Made by a program: the position numbers and the translations under genes. The notes under the pieces were generated by a model. It was not told the origin of the DNA and made no database searches. It saw nothing but the letters and a program-made list of their open reading frames with translations. From Sandaracinaceae bacterium (GTDB taxonomy: Bacteria > Myxococcota_A > Polyangia > Polyangiales > Sandaracinaceae), in NCBI GenBank assembly GCA_020633195.1, contig JACKEC010000027.1, positions 81,037 through 145,036 of the forward strand: 64,000 bases of DNA, written 5' to 3'. This document shows, in pieces, positions 8,154 through 15,242 of this stretch (positions are counted from its first letter, which is position 1; the number at the start of each line of letters is the position of its first letter).

Positions 8154-9094
8154 GCGACGAGAGCGCGACGCCGGACTGGAAGCAGCTCTCCCTCTTCGAG
8201 GCGGGGCTGCCCACGGCCCGCGAGATCCGCGGCGGGCTCGTCGCCACGCTGGGCGCGGTCTTGCTCCTGCCCATCGTGGTGATCGGGACCACCGCGCTCG
8301 TCAACACGCTCCGGGAGGCGGCCGGCATCGAGCAGCCGACGGAGGAGCCGGAGGTACCTCCGGTGGAGGTCATCCAGGCGCGCTTCGTTCGGCTCGGCGC
8401 GGAGCTCGATCCCCGCCAGCTCCCCGACCGCTACGTTCCATCGCGCGCCACCGCGCCGCAGGTCGGCCCCGTCGCGCCCGTCGTGCAGGCGGCGCCCGAG
8501 GCGGCCCCCGCGCCCGCCGAGGTCGCGCCGCCCGTGCCCACCACGCCGACCGGCCCCGCGGTCGCGCCGCCCGAGCCCGCGCCGGCTACGCCGGAGCCCA
8601 CGTCCACCGCGCGTCGAGAGCCCCGGCCGACGACGACCCCGAGCCAGACGACCACGCAGCAGGTCGACTCGGCGGAGGACGCCCTCGCCCGCCTCGGCGA
8701 TCGCGCCGACGCGCTGACCACCCTCGCCACGCCCCGGCAGCGCGAGGGCGACCCCAGCGGGATCCCCGAGGGCACGGAGACCCGCGACAACGGCGACCTG
8801 TACCTCGGGCAGCTCTACACGTTCTTTCGCCGCGGCTGGCAGGCCGACCCGGACATCCCGGACGCCGAGCTGCGCACCCTGTCCTGTGTGGTGCAGGTCA
8901 CCTTGACGGCCGACGGCCGCGTCGGCGCGTGGCGGATCCAGACCTCGAGCGGCAACGACGGCTTCGACCGCTCGGTGTCGACCCGCATGCGCCAGACCGA
9001 AGGCTCGGCGCTCCCGCCTCCCCCCGCCGACGTGGCGGACCGCTACCTCGGACACTCGATCTCGCTCCGGTTCCTCGGAAGAAACGGCAGATAG
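8150..9094 (+). CDS. TolA/TonB-like energy transducer
   Basis: A 314-residue protein occupying the tolA position. The order is a short cytoplasmic N-terminus, one membrane helix (about residues 24-46, LVATLGAVLLLPIVVIGTTA), a long Pro/Ala/Thr-rich periplasmic span (about residues 60-215), and a C-terminal TonB/TolA-type domain (YTFFRRGWQADPDIPD ... CVVQVTLTADGRVGAWRIQT). This is how transducers reach from the inner membrane to the outer membrane. Start is GTG at 8150, overlapping the tolR stop. The spacer lacks the Lys/Ala/Glu helix typical of E. coli TolA, so a TonB-like label is equally fair. Confidence 0.8.
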   Translation: MSDESATPDWKQLSLFEAGLPTAREIRGGLVATLGAVLLLPIVVIGTTALVNTLREAAGIEQPTEEPEVPPVEVIQARFVRLGAELDPRQLPDRYVPSRATAPQVGPVAPVVQAAPEAAPAPAEVAPPVPTTPTGPAVAPPEPAPATPEPTSTARREPRPTTTPSQTTTQQVDSAEDALARLGDRADALTTLATPRQREGDPSGIPEGTETRDNGDLYLGQLYTFFRRGWQADPDIPDAELRTLSCVVQVTLTADGRVGAWRIQTSSGNDGFDRSVSTRMRQTEGSALPPPPADVADRYLGHSISLRFLGRNGR

Positions 9095-9099
9095 ACCTG

Positions 9100-10425
9100 A
9101 TGACCCCCTCGCTCCGAAAGGCGCTCGGCCTCGCCGTCGCCGGCTCGCTCGCCTCCGTCGTCGCCCTCGCCGTGGCGGTCGGCCCGGCCACCGGTCAGAG
9201 CGCGACCTCCGAAGAGGACCCGCTCCCGTCCGGCGTCGTGATCGACATCGACGCGCCCGAGGACCGCATGTTCCACATCGGGATCCCGGATCTGGGCGGC
9301 GTCCCCGCCCGCGGCGCGCTCGCGGGCGAGGTGCTGCGCACCGACTTCGGGCTGATGCCCGGCTACGACGTCCTCGACCCGCGCGGGTTCAGCCGCGAGA
9401 TCACCACCGCGGGCCTCGACGTCCACGCGGGCCAGTGGTCCGGGACGGGCGCCGACGGCGTCGTGAGCGGCGAGGTCCGATCGCTGGGCGAGCGCTTCGA
9501 GCTCGAGCTGCGCTTCTACTGGTTCGGTCACGGCACCGCGCCCGCGCTCGCCCGCACCTACGAGGGCGGCGAGGCGAGCCTCCGGACCCACCTCCACGAC
9601 TTCGCGAACGCGATCCTCGAGACGGTCACCGGCAGGCCCGGCCCGTTCGGGACCAAGATGGTCTTCTCGCGCCGCGAGAGCCCGGGCCAGAAGGACGTCT
9701 ACTGCGCGGACATGGACGGCTACGGCGTACACCGCCTCTCGCCCCCGCGCGGCATCTCGAACATGCCCGCGTTCGGGCTCGGCCGCGTGTGGTTCACGCG
9801 GATGACGCCGACGGGGATGTTCATCACGCACCACCAGGCGCAGGACCGCCGGATCATCACGAGCGACGGGATCAACATGGCGCCCGCCGTCTGCGACGAC
9901 CGCCGCGTCTACTTCACCTCCTCGCGGGACGGGAACAGCGAGATCTACAGCGCCGCGGAGGATGGGACGGACGTGCGCCGGCTCACCAACGACCCCGCGA
10001 TGGATCTGAGCCCGGCCTGCGGCCCCGGCGGGACGCTCGCGTTCGTGTCCACGCGGCACCGCACCCCGCAGATCTTCCTGATGAACCGGGACGGCTCCGG
10101 CGTCCGCCGGCTCACCTTCCGCGGGAGCCACAACCAGACGCCGACGTTCTGTCCCGATCCGTCGCGGCGCCTCCTCGCGTTCACGGGCCGGGACGACAAC
10201 TTCGACATCTTCACGCTCGACCTCGGGACGAACACCTACGCCCGCGTCACGCAAGGTCAGGGCGACAACACCGACCCTGCCTTCTCGCGCGACTGCCGCC
10301 TCCTCGCGTTCGCCTCGACCCGCCGAGGAGCCCCCGGCGTCTACGTCGCGAGCCCGAGCGGAGCGCACCAGCGCCGCGTCATCGAGGGCGACGCCGAGTC
10401 GGTGCGCTGGTCGACGAGCAACTGA
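9100..10425 (+). CDS. tolB: Tol-Pal system beta-propeller protein TolB
   Basis: A 441-residue periplasmic protein. A signal peptide (LGLAVAGSLASVVALAVAVG) is followed by the TolB N-terminal domain, which normally contacts TolA, and then a WD-like beta-propeller that binds Pal. Propeller blades are recognisable as repeated units such as YFTSSRDGNSEIYSAAEDGT, LAFVSTRHRTPQIFLMNRDG and LLAFTGRDDNFDIFTLDL. The length is close to that of known TolB proteins. It begins 5 bp after the transducer gene and closes the operon. Strong hairpins follow the stop codon. Confidence 0.9.
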   Translation: MTPSLRKALGLAVAGSLASVVALAVAVGPATGQSATSEEDPLPSGVVIDIDAPEDRMFHIGIPDLGGVPARGALAGEVLRTDFGLMPGYDVLDPRGFSREITTAGLDVHAGQWSGTGADGVVSGEVRSLGERFELELRFYWFGHGTAPALARTYEGGEASLRTHLHDFANAILETVTGRPGPFGTKMVFSRRESPGQKDVYCADMDGYGVHRLSPPRGISNMPAFGLGRVWFTRMTPTGMFITHHQAQDRRIITSDGINMAPAVCDDRRVYFTSSRDGNSEIYSAAEDGTDVRRLTNDPAMDLSPACGPGGTLAFVSTRHRTPQIFLMNRDGSGVRRLTFRGSHNQTPTFCPDPSRRLLAFTGRDDNFDIFTLDLGTNTYARVTQGQGDNTDPAFSRDCRLLAFASTRRGAPGVYVASPSGAHQRRVIEGDAESVRWSTSN

Positions 10426-10433
10426 GTTTCTGG

Positions 10434-10599
10434 AAGGGGCTGCGCCCCCTCCCGCGCGACCGGCGAAGCCTGGTCTCGATGGTGCTGTGAGCGGGTGGGC
10501 ATGGATTGCCAGCCCTCGACAGCCTCGCGGGAGGGCTGGTGCTTGGGGCATTGTGCCCCGGGCGCCGAGCCGGGGGGCAATATGCCCTTCGGGCTCGGC
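10434..10599. terminator. Cluster of strong hairpins after tolB
   Basis: Four perfect stems lie between tolB and the aldehyde dehydrogenase. They are AGGGGC/GCCCC(C)T right after the tolB stop (10435-10450), CCAGCCCTC/GAGGGCTGG (10509-10517 with 10531-10539), GGGGCA/TGCCCC with a 3-nt loop (10545-10559), and GCCGAGCC/GGCTCGGC (10564-10599). The last contains the nested stem GGGCA/TGCCC. There is no U-tract, so intrinsic termination is uncertain; they could also act as processing sites or as a structured leader of the next gene. Confidence 0.5.
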
Positions 10600-10624
10600 G
10601 GTCGCGCCCGCCCCCGAGGTCTCG

Positions 10625-12085
10625 ATGAACGACGGCTCCCCCTTCTCCTCTCCCTTGCTCGATCAGGTCGGCGGCTTCGTCGACGGCGCCTGGATCCTCG
10701 CGGAGGTCAGGCCCTGCTTCGTGGTGACCGACCCCGCCAACGGCGAGGTCCTCGCCTACGTGCCGGAGCTCGGCGCGGCCGAGGCGCGGGCGGCGGTGGA
10801 GGCGGCGCGGGCCGCGCTCTCGCGGGTGGGCTCCCTCGCCGAGCGCCGCGGCTGGCTGACGCGGATCGCCGAGCTGCTCACCGAGCACGCCGACGAGCTG
10901 GCGATGATCATCACGCGGGAGAACGGCAAGCCGCTCGGCGAGGCGCGCGGTGAGGTCCTCTACGCGGCTGGCTTCTACGCGCACGCCGCCACGAGCGCCG
11001 AGCACCTGGTGCCGCGCGTGCTCGACGAGCGCCCGCGCGGGCTGACGTGGACGGTCCACCACCGGCCCGCCGGCGTCGTCGGGCTGATCACGCCCTGGAA
11101 CTTCCCCCTCGCGATGCTCGCGAAGAAGCTCTCGGCGGCGCTCGCGGCCGGGTGCGCGGCGGTCGTGAAGCCGGCCGAGGTCACGCCGCTGACCTGCGTC
11201 GCGTTCTTCCGGCTCCTCGAGCGGGTGGGCCTGCCGCGCGGGCTGGTGAACCTCGTGGCCGGCGACGCGCAGGCGATCGGCGAGGTGCTGTGCTCGCACC
11301 CCGCGGTCCGGGTGCTCAGCTTCACCGGCTCGACGGCGGTGGGGCGCAAGCTCGCGGCGCAGGCCGCCCCGCACCTGAAGCGCCTGTCGCTCGAGCTGGG
11401 GGGCAACGCGCCGTGCTTGGTCTTCGAGGACGCGGACCTCGACGCGACCGTCGAGGCGCTCGTCGCGAACAAGCTCCGCGCGGCCGGTCAGACGTGCGTC
11501 TGCACCAACCGCGTGCTCGCCCACGCGTCGATCGCGGACGCGCTGGCCACCAAGCTCGCGTCCCGCGTGGCGGCGCTCGTGGTGGGGCCGGGCACCGAGC
11601 CGAACGTGGACGTGGGCCCCCTCATCGATGGGCGCGGCTGGGACAAGGTCCACGATCACGTCGAGGACGCGGTCGAGCGAGGCGCGTCGGTGGTCGGCGG
11701 CGCGCTCGCGGACCGGCCGACGGAGACCGACGGCTGGTTCTTCCGCCCGATGGTCCTGAGCGGTGTGCCTCTGGACGCGCGCTGCATGCAGGCGGAGACC
11801 TTCGGGCCCCTCCTCCCGATCGCGACCTTCACGACGGAGGACGAGGCGATGGCGATCGCGAACGACGTGGACGCCGGCCTCGCCGCGTACGTGTTCACCG
11901 CGGACGGCGCGCGCGCCGAGCGCGTCGCGCGAGGGCTGCGCTTCGGGCACGTCGGCCTCGGCACCGCGACCGGCCCCACCCCCGAGGCGCCGTTCGGCGG
12001 GATGGGCGCGTCCGGCTACGGCCGCGAAGGCGGGCTCGAGGGGCTGATGGAGTACGTCGAGATCCAGACCGTCCCGAGCTCGTGA
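10625..12085 (+). CDS. Aldehyde dehydrogenase, succinate-semialdehyde dehydrogenase (GabD)-like
   Basis: A 486-residue NAD(P)-dependent aldehyde dehydrogenase; 480-490 residues is usual for GabD. Visible motifs are PWNFPLAMLAKKLSAALAAG in the cofactor pocket, FTGSTAVGRKL (glycine loop), LELGGNAPCLVF with the catalytic Glu, and GQTCVCTNR with the catalytic Cys (about residue 288). ENGKPLGEARGEVLYAA is also typical of semialdehyde dehydrogenases. The likely substrate is succinate semialdehyde or a similar short acid semialdehyde, giving succinate. The ORF extends upstream to 10487 through hairpin sequence, so the ATG at 10625 is preferred. No other GABA-shunt gene is next to it. Confidence 0.85.
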   Translation: MNDGSPFSSPLLDQVGGFVDGAWILAEVRPCFVVTDPANGEVLAYVPELGAAEARAAVEAARAALSRVGSLAERRGWLTRIAELLTEHADELAMIITRENGKPLGEARGEVLYAAGFYAHAATSAEHLVPRVLDERPRGLTWTVHHRPAGVVGLITPWNFPLAMLAKKLSAALAAGCAAVVKPAEVTPLTCVAFFRLLERVGLPRGLVNLVAGDAQAIGEVLCSHPAVRVLSFTGSTAVGRKLAAQAAPHLKRLSLELGGNAPCLVFEDADLDATVEALVANKLRAAGQTCVCTNRVLAHASIADALATKLASRVAALVVGPGTEPNVDVGPLIDGRGWDKVHDHVEDAVERGASVVGGALADRPTETDGWFFRPMVLSGVPLDARCMQAETFGPLLPIATFTTEDEAMAIANDVDAGLAAYVFTADGARAERVARGLRFGHVGLGTATGPTPEAPFGGMGASGYGREGGLEGLMEYVEIQTVPSS

Positions 12086-12093
12086 GCAGCTCG

Positions 12094-12299
12094 AGGCCTG
12101 TCGATCAATCGCCTTCGGCGATTTCTCTCCGGCGAGGGGCAAGCCCCGTACCGCTCCCCGCTGAGATCCTCCGACGCTTCGCGTCGTCGGGACTCGAGGC
12201 CTGTCGATCAATCGCCTCCGGCGATTTCTCTCCGGCGAGGGGCAAGCCCCTCGCGCTCCCCACTGAGATCCCTCGGTCGCTTCGCGCCCTCGGGACTCA
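12094..12299. repeat. Tandem pair of ~103-bp palindromic repeats
   Basis: Two near-identical units lie head to tail, at 12094-12196 and 12197-12299. Each starts AGGCCTGTCGATCAATCGCC and contains several hairpins: AATCGCC..GGCGATT, GCGAGGGGC..GCCCC(TCGC), and in the first unit GACGC..GCGTC. Each ends GGGACTC. A third copy lies at 56743-56843, and the first bases of another lie at 63981-64000. The end of the second unit supplies the stop codon of the minus-strand gene 12297-13316. The pattern is that of a dispersed REP- or MITE-like element. Confidence 0.8.
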
Positions 12300-13316
12300 G
12301 CCCAGGCGCTGTCCGAGGGCGAAAGGCGCGCGGACCTGGAGCACGGAGTCGACGCCGCACGAGCGGTAGTCCGCGCCGTTGGCGGTCCCCGAGACGCGGT
12401 TGTTGCAGCACAGCACGAGCTCGTCGCGCGCGTCCATCGAGACGCAGTCGATGTTGGGCTTCACCGACTCGAAGTCGCGCGTGGTGCCGATCCTCCGGAA
12501 CAGCCCGAGGCGGCTCGCGCCCACCCACAGCTGCCCCTGCCACTTGGCGACGCACGCGACCTCGCCCGGCGTCGCCACGCCCGGGATCGTCCCGATCGGC
12601 AGCATCCCCGCCGCCGAGCCCTCGAGCACCGAGCCCTGCGCGGTGGTCGCGTACACCTCGTCGGGGCCCGCGACCCAGAGCGAGTTGACGAGCTCGTCCT
12701 GCCGGCTCGGCAGCTGCGTCCAGCGGCCCCCGTCCCATCGCGCCACGACCCCTCGCGGGCCCGCGACCCAGAGGTTGTCCTCGGCGGTGCCGTGCATCGC
12801 CATCACGTGGAAGCCCGGCGCCGTCATCGGGCTCCACGCCTTGCCGTCCCAGCGGAAGAGGCTCGAGGCGGGGTACACCTGCCCCGCGCTCGCGCGAGGG
12901 TCGTGACCCCAGACGAACACGGCGCCGCCGTCGAGGCCGAAGACGCCGCGCAGGTGGTAGCCCTCGATGCGATCGTTCTCCCAGCTCGTGAGCACCTCGG
13001 GCGCCCAGATGTTGGGGTTCCGAACCACCCAGCCGTCGTGCCGCGTGATGAAGAGCGCCCCCGAGAGGCTGCACCAGGCCTTGGTGTACCAGGCGTTCGT
13101 GCCGTTGGTGACGCGGGTCGTGCCCTGGAATTCGGGCGAGTAGTCGTTGATCCCGACCCAGGTCTCGCCGTCGCCCGGTCGGTAGCCGGCGGCCGCGTCG
13201 TACCGCATCGCGAGGAAGGCACACCGCTTCATGCTCGGACCGCTGGCGCTGTAGTAGGCGACCGCGATCTCGATCGGGTCCTCGGCCTCTTCGAGCTCTT
13301 CTGCTTCGTCGACCAT
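12297..13316 (-). CDS. Propeller-like protein of the T6SS island (paralogue of 17225-18226)
   Basis: A 339-residue protein without a signal peptide, starting MVDEAEELEEAEDPIEI. It contains repeated motifs of the kind FVWGHD.., LFRWDGKAWSPM, VMAMHGTAEDNLWVAGPRG, VARWDGGRWTQL and LWVAGPDEVYATT, which suggests a beta-propeller built of short kelch- or WD-like blades. The minus-strand gene at 17225 shares the same order of motifs, so the two are paralogues. There is no recognised family. Its place in a VgrG/PAAR-like island suggests a cytoplasmic role in handling or neutralising an effector; this is inference. The start was chosen at the internal Met with an acidic N-terminus rather than the ORF start at 13382. 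The stop codon TGA lies in the end of the adjacent palindromic repeat. Confidence 0.7.
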   Translation of the reverse strand: MVDEAEELEEAEDPIEIAVAYYSASGPSMKRCAFLAMRYDAAAGYRPGDGETWVGINDYSPEFQGTTRVTNGTNAWYTKAWCSLSGALFITRHDGWVVRNPNIWAPEVLTSWENDRIEGYHLRGVFGLDGGAVFVWGHDPRASAGQVYPASSLFRWDGKAWSPMTAPGFHVMAMHGTAEDNLWVAGPRGVVARWDGGRWTQLPSRQDELVNSLWVAGPDEVYATTAQGSVLEGSAAGMLPIGTIPGVATPGEVACVAKWQGQLWVGASRLGLFRRIGTTRDFESVKPNIDCVSMDARDELVLCCNNRVSGTANGADYRSCGVDSVLQVRAPFALGQRLG

Positions 13317-13400
13317 CGCGCCCTCGCTTCCGTGGCTCCGCAGCTCGTCCCGCGAGGTACCCGATGGTACCCGACGCGGCAAGATCGCCGCGCGCGCCTG

Positions 13401-14651
13401 CTAGTCCGCTGCCACCCCGCTCGAGCTGCCGCCGCTGGTCGTCGTCGGGGGCGGGAGGGAGCTGTGGTTGTTCTGAGGCTGCATGGGCGGGTACCCGCCC
13501 GTGTTCAGGCGCTGCTGGTGGAGGTAGTTCGCCTGCCACTCGCGGCACTCCGCGTGCGTCGGCTGGCCCGGCGGCGACTGCCCCGCCGTGGGGCCCGCGG
13601 CCGACGGTCGCGCCGGGTGCGGAGGCCGGCCCTCGAGCTGCCGCATGCGCGCGGCCGACGCCTCGGCCTTCTGCGCGTCGGTCATGTTGTTCCAGCTCGG
13701 GCACGACCCGTGCTCCGCCGCGTAGGCCGCGCGGGCGCGCTTCTGCGCGGCGCCCTTGCCGGGCCCGTACTTCTGCTCGAACTCCGAGCGCATCTTGCTC
13801 ATGCCCTTGTTGAACTCGGCGACGATGCACGCGATCGCGAGCTTCTCGTCGTCGCTCAGGGCGTTGAAGTCGGTCGCCGGCGCGGTCGACGCGGCCGCGC
13901 CCGTGGCGGCGTAGGAGCCGCTGTCCGCCGCCGCGATCTGGCTCTGCGAGAAGCTGCGCTGGACGTCGCCCCCCTTCGCCTCGTTCTCGCGCGTCATCCG
14001 GAGCGAGCCGTCGGGGTTCGTCTCGTACTTCCAGCGGCTCCCCGTCACCGCGACGGCCGCCGACTGGGCGACGCCCTGCTCGATCTGAGCGTGCGTCATC
14101 GGGCCGTTGGGCTGCCCCTGCGCGAAGTCGATCTCGGTCTGACAGATCATCTGGTGCGGGCTGCCCGAGACGTTGGACTGCCCCGTGTGATCCATGCACG
14201 GAGCCGCGCGCCCGTCGTAGCCCGCCGTCCCGCTGTGCCCGTTGCCCGGCGGGTGGTTCTGGCAGACGTCGAAGCGACCGCTGGGCTGCCTGTAGAACGC
14301 GTCCTGGCTCATGTGGCCGGACTGCGCGTTGGCGTGGAGGAACGCCTCCGGCGTCGAGATGTCGCGCGCGATGTCCGAGGCGTGACACCGGCAGGGGGTC
14401 CCCCCCGAGCACGGCGGGACGTGCGCGTCGGGGGTGCCGCCCCGAGCCTCCGCTTCCTTGCGCGCGTCCGCGCCGAGGGTGTCCCGCGCCTGGCGCTGGG
14501 ACTCGTTGACCGACTTGTAGCTCCCGAAGCCGTCGGGATCGATCCCGCACGCGGCGAGCGCCTTCGCGCAGGCCGCCGCCGACATGTCCATGCCGCCAGC
14601 CTTGATCAGGCTCATCGGCGTGTGAGGGGCCGGGGTGGGCGCGGAGCTCAC
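13401..14651 (-). CDS. Unknown protein of the T6SS island with Cys/His-rich centre (candidate effector)
   Basis: A 416-residue soluble protein with no signal peptide. The N-terminal third has Cys pairs (AAACAKALAACGI, PPCSGGTPCRCH). The middle reads QNHPPGNGHSG and AAPCMDHTGQSNVSGSPHQM, a Cys/His arrangement that recalls the GSPH/GHH segments of some HNH-type polymorphic toxins. A charged helical region follows (SKMRSEFEQKYGPGKGAAQK) and the C-terminus is Pro/Ser-rich. I do not recognise a family with certainty. Position between the propeller-like protein and the HEAT-repeat/VgrG genes makes a T6SS cargo or adaptor possible. GTG or ATG start near 14651 is taken from the ORF. Confidence 0.6.
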   Translation of the reverse strand: MSSAPTPAPHTPMSLIKAGGMDMSAAACAKALAACGIDPDGFGSYKSVNESQRQARDTLGADARKEAEARGGTPDAHVPPCSGGTPCRCHASDIARDISTPEAFLHANAQSGHMSQDAFYRQPSGRFDVCQNHPPGNGHSGTAGYDGRAAPCMDHTGQSNVSGSPHQMICQTEIDFAQGQPNGPMTHAQIEQGVAQSAAVAVTGSRWKYETNPDGSLRMTRENEAKGGDVQRSFSQSQIAAADSGSYAATGAAASTAPATDFNALSDDEKLAIACIVAEFNKGMSKMRSEFEQKYGPGKGAAQKRARAAYAAEHGSCPSWNNMTDAQKAEASAARMRQLEGRPPHPARPSAAGPTAGQSPPGQPTHAECREWQANYLHQQRLNTGGYPPMQPQNNHSSLPPPTTTSGGSSSGVAAD

Positions 14652-14689
14652 CGGCCGACTCTATCCCGGACCCCGACGGCGCGCATCCG

Positions 14690-15190
14690 CTACCGAGGGG
14701 CGTTGGCCTGACGGAGGATCGATTCCAGGAACGGGATCTTCGCGGCGGCGTACGCCGCCTCGGTGACGCCCTCGCGCGCGGCGATCTCGAGCTTGAAGGC
14801 GCCGTACGCGTCCGCGAGGGTGCGGTGCGTCCGGAGGTAGTCGCGGACGAGCAGCGCGTCGGTCGCGAAGGGGTCGTGCTCGTCGACGAGGAAGAGGCGG
14901 ACGGAGCGCTCCCCCTCGTACCGCCAGGTCGGGGGGACGTAGGGGTCCTCCGAGCGCGCCTCGGGCGAGTAGCCGATCGAGCGCAGGACGGCGCCGAGCC
15001 CCTCGCGGTGCGCGTCGTCGGACACGAAGGCCAGCATGTCGATGGTCCGCCGGGCCGCCAGCCACGGGACGGCGGTGCCGCCGACGTGCTCGGTTCGGCC
15101 GAGGGCTCGCTTCGCGTGCAGGGCGATCCGGACGACCTCCCGCGCGTACTGCTCGGCCCACGCCAGGTCGGGTTCGAGCACACGGATCAT
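14690..15190 (-). CDS. GrpB/UPF0157 family nucleotidyltransferase-fold protein
   Basis: A 166-residue protein of the GrpB (UPF0157) family, which has a nucleotidyltransferase-like fold; its biochemical role is not well defined. Typical features are EPDLAWAEQYAREVVRIALH at the N-terminus, RTEHVGGTAVPWLAARRTID with the conserved Gly-x-Thr-Ala-Val-Pro and Asp (about residues 32-51), and VRLFLVDEHDPFATDALLVRDYLR around residues 95-120. Length fits the family. It is oriented with its neighbours downstream and divergent from the HEAT-repeat gene 52 bp away. It is probably unrelated to secretion. Confidence 0.8.
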   Translation of the reverse strand: MIRVLEPDLAWAEQYAREVVRIALHAKRALGRTEHVGGTAVPWLAARRTIDMLAFVSDDAHREGLGAVLRSIGYSPEARSEDPYVPPTWRYEGERSVRLFLVDEHDPFATDALLVRDYLRTHRTLADAYGAFKLEIAAREGVTEAAYAAAKIPFLESILRQANAPR

Positions 15191-15242
15191 GCGGCCCGAC
15201 TATAGAGCAAGCGCCCCTCGCTCTGTGGCAGCATCGGCGGCG

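Noticed and set aside
12208..15183. 991-codon minus-strand reading frame
   Set aside because: It runs through several better genes in other frames and has Arg/Pro/Ala-rich, low-information composition typical of GC-rich shadow frames.
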